DNA of 64,000 bases from the NCBI GenBank assembly GCA_025716815.1, contig JAIXMN010000036.1:62001-126000 (forward strand), read 5' to 3'. This document shows positions 36,164-45,923 of the stretch, piece by piece (positions within the stretch are counted from its first letter, which is position 1; the number at the start of each line of letters is the position of its first letter). The notes below the pieces were generated by a model that was given only the letters and a program-made list of their open reading frames with translations, searched no databases and was not told the origin of the DNA. The position numbers and the translations under genes are program-made. The DNA comes from Dichotomocladium elegans. Its lineage: Eukaryota > Mucoromycota > Mucoromycetes > Mucorales > Lichtheimiaceae.

Positions 36164-36351
36164 CCTCCCACGCAACCCCCCCCCCAATGCGCCCACCCAA
36201 TCCCTCCGTCCTTAACTTCCCGCCTCCCACGTATTCTGTATAGAGAGATATTTTCGCTATAGTACGCAAAGCATTACGTGCTGTACCTCATCCAAAGTAA
36301 AGCTATAGTAAGCCTAGCTCAGGAAATGAACCACGCCTCCACTGTTTTTAT

Positions 36352-36373
36352 GTGTGTGTGTGTGTGTGTGTGG
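36352..36373. repeat. (TG)n microsatellite
   Basis: About ten TG units downstream of WWE microgene 1. Confidence 0.85.
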
Positions 36374-37060
36374 GAGGGGCGAGATGGTGGCGCGCAATAC
36401 TTTATCCGTTTTTGAGCATGCTGTACCGAAAAGCATGTTGCAAGTTCAGCTTTCATCTATGGATTCTCGACAAACAAATCGTATGAGAAGATACAATAAA
36501 AGAATGCAGTCTTTCTGAAGACTTTTTTTTTCAACCAAGCACCGGGAAGTGGAGAGAATCACACAAGAGAGGGCTGTACATAGATCAAGTGGGGAGCAGG
36601 CGGTCGAAACCTGGAAACGCTGAATATGGTTGTACAGATCGTTTAAGGAAATCGGAACAGCTTGATTTCTTTTAGGAAGGTTGTGGCATTTTCAACAACA
36701 CAACATGTTTTTATTTATTCTTTTCCAATCCACTCCTTCCTATTCAAGGCAACAGGTTCTGTATTTTTTTTTCTTCTTTTCTGCGCTGCGACATTGGCTG
36801 GCTGCGGCGTTCCTACCCATGAAAAATTCTTACGTACTGCGGATGCACTGCTTTGCTCCTTGCACTAGGTAGTAAGTAATCAAGCTCGTGCTGTTCCTCC
36901 GCTCCCCTCCCCCCCCCACACTGGGCCTCGTCATTCATGCTGCGATGAAACATTACTATCCAGGACTTGGCTGAAATTGGTGATGCTCCATAAGAAAAAT
37001 GCGGGCAAGTTTAGGTAGAGAGCAATATCTCTTTTTTCTTTTTCTCTTTCTCTCGTTTAG

Positions 37061-37210
37061 ATGGCACTGCAGCGGGTTTACCAAGTCGGGGGGAATCTAT
37101 GGGACCCGTCGGACGCGTAAATAAACCTGCAGATCGACATGATTTCGCGCTCCAACGCACTAGATATAGTTCTCATTGTGTCTGACCGGGTGGCTTCACA
37201 TCAACCTCCA
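37061..37210 (+). pseudogene. decayed WWE microgene copy
   Basis: An ATG at 37061 opens MALQRVYQVGGNLWDPSDA and then stops (TAA at 37118). The block aligns with the start of the WWE genes: QRVYQVGGNLWDPSD against FQWVYQAGNTWVPFD. The first of the two signature tryptophans is Arg, and Phe16 is Ser. Beyond the stop the same frame continues without a clear match. It is a dead copy of the family, read from 19 codons, so the exact 3' limit is a guess. Confidence 0.65.
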
Positions 37211-38025
37211 TCATCGCCCCCATCGCTTTGGATCATATTCTCGTCCCCATTGCACGCATTAGTTCATAAAGAGGCACGCACCTCACTTGGACAAATTAGA
37301 TAATTCACCCATTCTCCTGTCTATTTACTCCTGGCACCTCTCTGTAATATAGGATGGTCAAACGAGTCAATCCGCCGCACGTCATTGAAAAAATCTGCCA
37401 TTTTGTGTAACTAGCGCACCCAGTATATACGTGCCACTTCATATCACTCGCCATCAACGGGCCCAGCGTTTCTTGTATGTACAACCTTACAGTTTTCGCG
37501 TCATTCTTTCTGCTGCGCCAACATGTTTTTCTCCATTTGAACAATCGACATGTGCGCACACACGCGCGCGCTCTGTGTCATTTCTATTTGCGTGCCTAGG
37601 CTACGTTATAGAAACGTTTTGAAACTAGATGGAGGAGATAGAAAGCATAGACATGAAAAAGGTGCAGGACAAGCTTTGCGTAAGTTGGGGGGGGGTTGAG
37701 GCATAACGATTGTGGCTGATGATCAATGGCATCACAAGTCGGATGAGTCGCCCAAAATGTTAATGGGCATGCCACATGAACAAACCGCAGCCCCTCAACA
37801 GTTTGCTTGGATGCTTATCGGAACATTCCGATCATCACCATTTTTTCTCTTAGAAAGCGTGTATGCTGCTCAGGTACCCTCTTTCCCAAATCACGCGAGC
37901 TGACACTTCTGTCCTACGTACAAAAGCCCTTGCATGGGTCATGAAAATACGTCAGTCAGTCAGTCAGTCAATCTAGCGTGGCTGTGAGCTGAAGCCGACG
38001 CTTCTCCTCTCCTTCCATCCCTCCG

Positions 38026-38062
38026 CCGCCGCCGCCGCCGCCGCTGCTGCTGCTGCTGCTTT
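38026..38062. repeat. (CCG)n(CTG)n triplet repeat
   Basis: About six CCG units are followed by five CTG units, about 190 bases upstream of WWE microgene 2. It is outside any coding frame I support. Confidence 0.85.
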
Positions 38063-38138
38063 GCTGCTCGCAGCAGTGTATGACAACTGTCAATAAAAAT
38101 AGACACCTAGCAAAAGCTACCCTCTCTCACTCTCATAG

Positions 38139-38148
38139 CATATAAATA
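38139..38148 (+). promoter_or_regulatory. TATA box of WWE microgene 2
   Basis: The sequence catataaata lies about 100 bases before the ATG at 38246, followed by a CT-rich initiator stretch. Confidence 0.55.
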
Positions 38149-38245
38149 CCAAGACCGAGGACCCTACATTTCTTCCATCATATACATAGCCTCTCTAAGG
38201 GCCCTTTCTCCTCCTTCTCTCCTTCTCTCTCTATATATATACCAA

Positions 38246-38449
38246 ATGCCATTTCAATGGGTCTATCAAGCTGGCAATACCTGGGTGCCTTTCGATCCGA
38301 ACAACAATAAGGCCGTGGAAGAGCTCTGGCGGTCCTCTACAAGCGGTCAAGTCTATCTCGGAAATCATAGTCCGGCTTATGTCAATGCACCCCAACTCTG
38401 CATGCTCATCAATAATACGTGGGTCAAGATCGGTCGAACCGGTGCATGA
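38246..38449 (+). CDS. stand-alone WWE-domain microprotein 2
   Basis: An intronless 67-residue paralogue of the gene at 35963. The signature residues are Trp5 (FQWVYQAGN), Trp13 (TWVPFDP) and Glu25 (AVEELW), followed by the strand PAYVN (Tyr45) and the ending KIGRTGA. It differs from copy 1 over the middle (NNNKAV; SSTSGQVYLGNHS), so the copies are not recent exact duplicates but diverged family members under apparent constraint on the fold. The position matching the ligand-binding Gln of RNF146 is Leu54. A TATA box and a pyrimidine-rich leader lie upstream, supporting an expressed gene. No signal peptide. Confidence 0.85.
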   Translation: MPFQWVYQAGNTWVPFDPNNNKAVEELWRSSTSGQVYLGNHSPAYVNAPQLCMLINNTWVKIGRTGA

Positions 38450-38635
38450 GGCGAAAACGGCCCAGCAGTGCGCTCAACGTGTTGATCATAAGCATACATT
38501 CCTTTTGTTCTTTTACCTATGGTTGGGTTCAACCAAATCACGTTGTTGTTGGTCGTCCTATCGTCCGGGTAACGAACGCTATCTTCATATACATCCCTAT
38601 CAGCATCATCCGCAATAATACAATGTACATATACC

Positions 38636-39140
38636 CTATTTTCCAAAATAAATTTCGTTATACCAAGATGAAATAATGTCGTTCATAAGTACGCATGAAA
38701 TTGTCATATCTGCAGCTAAAAGGCTTTCGTTAGTCAACAGAAAGCATCTCCTTCACATTTCGACTTGCCAACCCGGCTCATACCAGCTGTGTCCAGGTGT
38801 GCATATGGCGATACGTACGGCGGAGGATGGTTGGTGCGCCAGGAGTAGTAGCAGGAGCAAGGACAGGCAGCGCCGGAAGCAACGACAGGGGCACAATGGC
38901 GGACACGATGCGGGCGAAATGCGGGACATTGGGCGAGCGTGGGGACAAGGAGGACGACAGCGAAAAAAAAAAGACACGAGAGTACCTGGGGTGGAAGGCA
39001 ACGCCGAAACGATGACAGGGAACAGGGACAGGCAACCCAAGGCGCAAAAAAAAAGTGAGGGGACGGCCCTGCCCGAAGGCAGCAAAATCGCGGCCCCGCC
39101 AGACGACACAATATCCGTTTTCACCTTTCTTCCATGGTTC
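38636..39140 (-). mobile_element. 3' tail fragment related to the IS630/Tc1-like elements
   Basis: Read on the minus strand, the fragment ends with ttctgttgactaacg, then about 75 bases, then taacgaaatttatttt. The same two blocks, in the same order and similar spacing, close copies 1 and 2. The part above 38800 is GC-rich and resembles the Ala/Ser/Pro-coding tail of copy 1 in composition. No transposase core is present, so it is either a truncated copy or a non-autonomous relative. The upper limit is uncertain. Confidence 0.5.
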
Positions 39141-40329
39141 ATCATGTACGGATACCATTGGCCAATCTACCAAGGACGGAAGGTGTTATATTCGATATAA
39201 ACGTCTTGCGACTTGAGTTTCGAGAAACGGTGCATACCAATGCAAGTTGATCCATCCGCTACGTATAGCAACCGCCTACATACGCATACACGATCTTTGT
39301 TTTTCTCATATACACAGTACTCTCCACTTTGACACGCCACGGCCGGATGTGAATCATGTGGCCCGTACGCACTTGTTTCATTCGAATGGAAACAAATCGG
39401 GAAGGAGTCATTCGTGGAGTCTTTTTACAAACAGCCACACACGAATGGTGACACAGACAATGATGCCATCGTGACACACACGTACCAACCCTAAAATAAA
39501 AGAGGCGGGAGGAGTGCATTCGGCTTGCGTCTACTTTAGCGACGGATGAATCACATACACCCCTTCCCTCCGAAACGGTGGCAACATCACCATGCCCGAT
39601 GTGTTGCGAAAACATGTCAATAGAAACCATTGCTATCATTCTTCTCCCAAACCTGCTCATGAGGATGAGTCAGTCGGATAAGGAATGTGTTACACGATTT
39701 TTAAGCCCTGTAACAGGGATCATCTTCACAGAACAATCTGTACCGAACGCGAGAGCGGATATACCTCCACACTCTATACATTAGCGGCGATTGCATCAGC
39801 AATATGACTCAATGGCTGCGATCCTGGTACATATTTTTCCCCCATCGTATATCATGCGCTTCTGAGGAAAACAATCCCCCCCCGTTTTTTCGTACGTATT
39901 TACACGAAGCGTAGTTAGAAAAGTGTTGATATTGCTTGCGTCCCATCGAGCAATCTTGCAAAAAAAATGGCATGAGCTTTCCTCTCCCCGCCCCATCCAT
40001 CGTTCCATAGAGCATTTCGTGCGTCAATTCCCGTCTAGAGTGCCTCTTTGTTAACATATCTTCATATACTTGAAACCATCCGTCTCCAATCTTTTTTATT
40101 TTTATTTTTGGCATGGGTCCTATCGAACAAGTAAGTCTTAAAGGGTGCTGCATGTGTGTGTGTGTGTGACATCATTTGTCAAAAAGAATGTTCGTTTCCA
40201 TGTTACGTTGCAAATCTGCGTGTTACCATAGTGCAAGCGAAAAATCGAATTTTCCCACCGTCTATGTATTGATCAGCCACACATCCAAGCTTGGCTATCC
40301 TTCCTTTTTTTTTTATATCACTTGTCGTA

Positions 40330-41470
40330 CACATTCTGTACTTTATGTTTCAAAAATAAATTTCGTAATAATAATATCTGTCACATGCACAAGAAGGCCG
40401 AGACATACCCGTTAGTCAACAGAAAATATCTGCCCCCTTCTTACTCTTTAACTTACCCCAAAGGTAGCTGGAAGGAACGCGGAGGGATGACGACGACGGG
40501 CCAGCAATAACACCAGCGGCAGAAGTAACGGAGGAATCATGGCCCTTCATATGTTCATACTTATCCATCTCGTCCATCGTAGCCTTAAGGAAGCTGAGAT
40601 AAATCCAGTTACACTTCCTCTGCTCGTAACTTCAGATTGACCTGTCCTCTTTGTATTCTTGGTTGTGTCTGTGGGAGTCTCAAGCTACATTTAATGATAC
40701 CTGATGCTGAGATTGCTCCCAAGACTGTGGTTGTCTTTGGTATAGTGACCACGGCAGGAGTCCCTTTCTTGGACCATGCCATGCTGCGTTTCATATTAAT
40801 TTGGAATCCAGACTCATCAAGGAAAACGCAGTTTTTTTTTTTCTAAAGTCGATGTCGGTCCTGTCCCATTTGCACACCCGGTCAAGGCGCTCTTGGATCT
40901 TTGCAGCGCTATTCCTGTTTACAGCCTGAAACCGAGCCATTTTCAATGACAAGTTGCATTCGCTTTTCATAAATCGATGGAGCGTCGTTTTAAATATTTT
41001 GAGACCCTCCAATCTTTGAAGCAGTTGCTTCATCAACCGTTCTAGAACAATGGATGGATTCTCATTCAATGCATTCTAAAAAAAAAAAAGCTCGTATGTT
41101 CTTCATTGAGAATACGCGAACGACCTCCCGCTTTGTGTTTCTTAAAGATGCTGTCAGTGTAGGCTGTGTAACTGCTGCTTGATGCCCACTTCTTTCATCC
41201 GTAACATCTGTATCCTTTCGCTTGAGAATGTGTGTGGTAGTCAAGATCAGAGTTATCTCTGAAAGACATGCTACGCAGATATTCAGTGGCGAGAACAAAC
41301 GGATGGCAGAGAGCAGATTTCTTCATCAACGGCATGACCTTGGCCTATCTTTGTAGAAAATAGGTTGCTCATTTCAAAAGGAAGCGACCCTCTTTTGGTG
41401 GATGCATGTGACATTTGCTTTGTCATCATGCGTTTTCTGGGCAAAAGGCGATGTTATTTTGGTGATCCTG
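40330..41470 (-). mobile_element. decayed IS630/Tc1-mariner-like transposon, copy 2 (inverted)
   Basis: This is homologous to copy 1 (21240-22862) but on the minus strand and about 0.5 kb shorter. Shared blocks include tttgcccagaa near 41450, cgaaaggatacaga near 41215, ENPSIVLE near 41060, the RFMKSECNLSL stretch near 40970 and the AVVTIPKT stretch near 40740. The 3' tail ends with acgaaatttattttt near 40360. Two internal deletions are visible. One removes the first transposase segment (the junction lies after tacactgac near 41155). The other removes the second catalytic Asp and the Glu region between about 40590 and 40560. It is therefore dead. Confidence 0.78.
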
Positions 41471-42020
41471 CGGCCTCGGAACTGGGGAGGGGTGCTGCGA
41501 CTTTTGGGGGAAATAGCGTATGTTTACGGATTCATCCGACCGTCAGTCTTACACAAACAACGAGACAGAGAGATCCACACACTTGCCACAGTCACCAGAC
41601 TCGCACGGGCATGTCGTGAAACCTGGGGGTGGGGAAGGGGGCGCATGGTTACACACGAAACGACCCCCTTCCCTTTTGTAAGCTCTCAAGACTCTTTTTT
41701 TTTTTTTTTGGCATGGCGCCATCGATCGGTTCAGTTTGTCTCCCCGCCACACCACCTGCCCTCCCCAACCCAAAAAAAGAAAAGCCCGTGTGGCGTTCAC
41801 GAAAAACAAGCCCCATTTTCCGCCCCAAGGTCTTCTTGGCGACGTTACACCCGAAGTTGCTAACAAAATAGACATAACAAACCCGGCTCTCTCTCTTTCT
41901 CTCTACATATATATATATATATGGACCCGTCCATGAAAGAAGCCCCATCCCTCTAAACAAAAAAAAAAACCACAACAAGATCACCACCATCCCCCTTTTC
42001 ACTTGCTAAAGAAAATTACA

Positions 42021-42218
42021 ATGCCTCGTTGGGTTTATCAAGCCGGTAACACCTGGATCCCATTTGACGATCGCAGCAATCTCACAATCGAACAACTGTG
42101 GCGCGCACAATCCCACGGCAACGTCTACGTCGGCCGATTTCCGGCCTATGTCAACACCTCCGGTCTATACATGATGCTCAATAACGAATACGTCACCATT
42201 GGCCGAACAGGCGTCTAA
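42021..42218 (+). CDS. stand-alone WWE-domain microprotein 3
   Basis: An intronless gene for 65 residues. I chose the ATG at 42021 over the in-frame ATG at 42003 by alignment with the two paralogues. The signature residues are Trp4 (PRWVYQAGN), Trp12 (TWIPFDDRSN) and Glu24 (LTIEQLW), with VYVGRFPAYVN (Tyr43) and the ending TIGRTGV. It is closest to copy 1 in the FDDR and SHGNV blocks and to copy 2 at the C-terminus. C-ending codons dominate. It lies 320 bases from the convergent Sds3-like gene. The RNF146 ligand-binding Gln is replaced by Met. The role is unknown. Confidence 0.85.
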   Translation: MPRWVYQAGNTWIPFDDRSNLTIEQLWRAQSHGNVYVGRFPAYVNTSGLYMMLNNEYVTIGRTGV

Positions 42219-42537
42219 GCGCCTTGCTCCCCCTTCCCCACTCAGCATTTTCCCATCCGCAAACAAACAATCCAAAAAAATGAGTCATTGCCTTTCATTG
42301 TATACACACACACACAATTGTCATAAAAGAAGCATTCACGCACACATCTTCGCCATGATGCAATCGTTATGTCTACTTTATGTTACTATGGGAGGGGGAG
42401 TGCATGAATGAGCATGAGAAATAACGAGAACGGGAACGGGACAAGGAAGGATATTAAAAAAAGTAAAGCGGTGTGGGGAGATAATGTACGTTGCGTGCGT
42501 GAATGAAAGTATGATAGTTAACATAGATGAAGTGATG
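42219..42537. other. convergent 3' intergenic region
   Basis: Between WWE microgene 3 and the end of the Sds3-like gene. It contains a short (CA)n tract at 42304-42315. No gene. Confidence 0.6.
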
Positions 42538-44941
42538 CTATGAATGCTTGGAAAGAATCTGGTATTTTCCTCTTGACATTTGTATAAAGGAGAGCCTGGT
42601 CTTTGATCCATCTGTCCTTTGGATAATAGCCTAAACATACACATGCACACACCATCCATCGTTTAACACATCATCGCACGTGGATTGCTTGCTGTTTCCA
42701 TATATATATATGGTTGCGTATTTACCTCAGTATCGCTTGTGGTCAGCAGCTTTGCACTATAACGACCTGCGCTTGCATCGACCACCGTGAAATGATCGCC
42801 TTTTTCATACACTCGGCCGTAATAATGCAGCTGCCCACGAGAAGTGTATATTAACCCATCCTTATAACTGCTCTCTGTCTCCGGCACACGTGTTCTCGAA
42901 TGCGGCCGACCTGTGCCGCGTGCACCACTCGTTATTGTTGACGCAGAGGAGCTCGTCGTCGTCGCCGATACGTGTCGTCTGCTTGACTTTTCAACGGTGA
43001 AATGGCCATTTGCAGCAGCTACAGCCGATGAACTCGCTTTTGATGTTGGTTCGGATGCTATAAAAAAGCATGAGCCTCATGACATTAGAAGATAACACGT
43101 CACTCACGCTTCTGTAAGACCTAAAAGCAGAGAGGAGAAATAAGCAAAAAGACGAGCCCACTAAAGATGACAGGCTATTATGCTTACCCCTAATGCGACG
43201 AGGTCATCTTCAATCAGGCCTTTTGCAAGTCCTTCTGGCTTCGGCGCCATCGGAAACCCGATTGACTGAGCTATACGCCGTAGATCGGACGTCTCTTCCA
43301 GCTGCGTCTGCCTGCGATGTGCATGCAAAGTTGGGTCAGGTACTCTGTCGGCGGCTAGGCAAATGACATTTAGCACTGCATTTCGGGGCCCCTTACCCAC
43401 GCAGCTTTGCTCTGCTTGCTTACCCGTGACCGGCTCGTTCAGCTTATCCCGCTCATGATCTATATCCCACCGCTTCCGGTTCAGCACCGCCAAGATCTCT
43501 CTCCGTAGCGCGCTTTTTCCAGCCTTCAACATCGGGTCAGTTCCTTCCCTAGCTTGAACGTGTTTTATTACTTACCGCGAAATCGATATTGGCCTGGTAT
43601 TCGAGCCCCTCAAACTGCTGTCGGCAACTCAGTCGCTTATGCTTCCTCCACGCCTCAGCCGTGCTTATCCGTCGATTCCTCTTCTCTTCAATGGTCGCCA
43701 TCATGGTCACCAGATCGGGGTGTGTGCCCTGCGCAATCATCAATGCCTCTTCATTCAATTCGGACATTTTCTCGTCATACATCCTTAATCGCATACGCCA
43801 TCAATGTCTCAACTCTTTACTGCCATTGCCTCTCTTTTTCCCTCCACTGCTTACTTGTCCCGTAAACGTGCAAACTCTATCTCGATGCGCGTGAGCGCAT
43901 TCAGTGCCTCCCTGTGCCATTCTTGATATTCTTGATCGTCATTCATTTCCGTTGTCCCTATATTCGTCTCTGTCACCATCTCGCATCTCCTTCTCCCTTG
44001 CAAATAGAAAAAATACCTTCGTCGTCACCCGTACACATCGGATGATCCTCCTCTTCTTGTTGACGCCGAACGGTCACCGGATTGCCATCACCATCATCAT
44101 CATCATCATCCGCAGCAGCAGCAGCAGTGACGGTAGCCATGGAGGCAGTGGCAGCATCAGGAGCTTGGGTAGTCCCAGTGGATTCGGAGTATTCCTTGCT
44201 TTCTTCGACATCCTCGCCTTTTTCAGTTTCACATAAGGACGTTGATTTCGCCTGTTTGTGCTCCACATATTTACTGTTTCTCCGTTTCGTCCGTTCCTCC
44301 TGATCCAGGGGCGTTGACGACCCGCGCCGCTTTCGTGTGTTGGCAAACGATTGGGAGGGCGAAGGAGGCACATTCTCGTTATCATTGTCTTTTAATGACG
44401 ACGTGCATCGGAGGGTCTCGTGGTCGCTCGCTGGGGATAAAATAGGCTGGATAGGTGACAGCGTACCGGAGCAGGGCGACATCGAGCTCGGCTGGTCAGC
44501 CGCAAGAGGCGTGATGGTGGTCGTCGGCAGCGGCGGCGGAGGTGGCGTCTTTTCCGGTTTCTTTGGAGAAACCGTCAGAGCTAACATAGCATCCACCTCG
44601 TCATCGACCTCACGTTCATCAATATCAGGAGGCGCGTTGCTCAGCGTATCAGAAATATCCTCAAAGAGCCCGTCGTCATCCGTGTCATTGTCGAAAGCAC
44701 TGTTCAGCACCATCGCAGCCTCTTCTTCCTCTTCCTCTTCCATGATTTTCTCAGTGGGCGTCAATGATCCATCCCCGTCAACATCATCAAGGGTAAAATC
44801 GTCGTCCACATCAGCATTGCAGACATCGGCATCACTAAGCTCAGAAGGAGAGGAGCCAAGCGAAAAGCGGGACGAGTCAGGTCGGGTGGAAACATCGTCT
44901 TCTACAGTACCAAGGGGGCTGCCTGAGGTCATGGCATCCAT
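42538..44941 (-). CDS. Sds3/Dep1-like subunit of an Rpd3L-type histone deacetylase complex
   Basis: Eight exons encode about 649 residues: 44941-44037, 43986-43855, 43783-43576, 43523-43424, 43354-43188, 43120-43108, 43057-42726 and 42630-42538. The N-terminal half is acidic and low-complexity (runs of Glu and Asp). The Sds3-like coiled-coil core (Pfam Sds3) is clear: IEIEFARLRDKMYDEKMSEL, then GTHPDLVTMMATIEEKRNRR and AEAWRKHK. The C-terminus has a small Tudor-like fold (RGQLHYYGRVYEKGDHFTV, then RTDGSKTRL and RGKYQIL) as in fungal Dep1/Sds3 proteins. Such subunits hold Sin3-Rpd3L together at chromatin. The first intron (43987-44036) is my best choice; a more obvious GTATTT donor at 44016 would leave a 20-base intron. 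Exon 6 has only 13 bases. Confidence 0.85.
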
Positions 44942-45923
44942 CACTTTAGGCAAAGAGAAGTTGGCGTGTATGTGTGGGAGAGTGCGCGTGGGAGTGCGAA
45001 GAAAAAGTTTCGTGTAAAAAAAAAGTTACAGCGTGATGCCTCTTCTTTTTTTATGTGTGTATCTTGTTCGAATTACGGCTGCAAAAAAAGGGGGTCACCC
45101 GTTGTTGATGGCAATGGACACGAGAATTCCAAGCAATGTAATCGCTTCAGGTACCGAAAAGGGTCAATGCAAAGAAAAAGCGCAAAAAACAGAGTTTGTT
45201 AATTGTTGGCAAAAGAAAGAAGGTGGAAAGGGGGATTGGTGAGGGTTATGGAATCAAGCCAAAAAAAAAAAAAGAAAAAAACCGCAACTTTTTTTTTTGG
45301 GGGGGATATTATTGCAGGTAGAAAAAAAAAGACTTGCCCACTCCCCTCTCTGTTGCTCCTCTGTAGTCAGCTTATCAATAACGCGACTTCTCCAGAGAAC
45401 CAATAATGATCTCTCGTTGGCATTGCAACTTGCATTGAGGAAGACTACAACGACTAATCTCCAACCAAAAAAAAAAATACGGATTAAAGCCAATGTGCAA
45501 AATCCGACATGGAAAATGACTGACTGAAGTTTGGCTGGCTAGAATTATCTCATATGCCCATGCGTACTTGGAGAAAAATCTAGCAATAACAGCAAGAGTT
45601 AGCAACGAAACGAAATCTGCAAGCATTTTTATTTCCTACTGGCGTGCTCATTCAAGTTGTACAGTATGCTAGCTATTGCTGAGGTCTTTCTCTCTCTATA
45701 TATATAATATCATTATTTTCTGTTATATTGTCGACGCATCGGGTTCCAATGCTGTTGTTCATCCCCAGACTACTGAACGAAACGAACACCAGCTTTGCGG
45801 GATGGATCCTATCGAGCCAGCCATCGAAAACTGAGACCGCAAATTTTTTTTACTCAGAATGACTCAGGCACCATCAATCGAAACAGCCCAACTTTTTTCC
45901 CCCTGCTTTCAACTCCCTATCTA
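44942..45923. other. divergent promoter region of the Sds3-like gene and TyrRS
   Basis: About 1 kb with several A homopolymers (45014-45023, 45260-45275, 45322-45330) and a (TA)n stretch near 45699-45708. No supportable gene. Confidence 0.6.

Larger units (their letters stand above)
36164..38245. other. accessory intergenic region with a broken WWE copy
   Basis: Contains the decayed WWE copy at 37061, a (TG)n tract at 36352-36373, a (GTCA)5 run near 37950-37970 and GC-triplet repeats at 38026-38062. No intact gene was recognised. Confidence 0.5.
38450..42020. other. accessory region with transposon debris
   Basis: Holds a third transposon tail (38636-39140) and transposon copy 2 (40330-41470). 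Between them (39140-40330) only short unrelated frames occur. A (TA)n stretch at 41905-41923 lies before WWE microgene 3. Confidence 0.5.

Noticed and set aside
38734..39173. several overlapping minus-strand frames of 125-131 codons
   Set aside because: All lie in the GC-rich transposon-tail fragment and differ only in frame; none carries a transposase motif.
41905..41923. TA repeat read as a definite TATA box for WWE microgene 3
   Set aside because: It is a simple TA run about 100 bases upstream; it could act as one, but the evidence is too weak to list as a separate site.
44337..45017. 226-codon plus-strand Ser-rich frame
   Set aside because: Antisense to the acidic low-complexity first exon of the Sds3-like gene; Ser codons mirror Asp/Glu-rich sequence.
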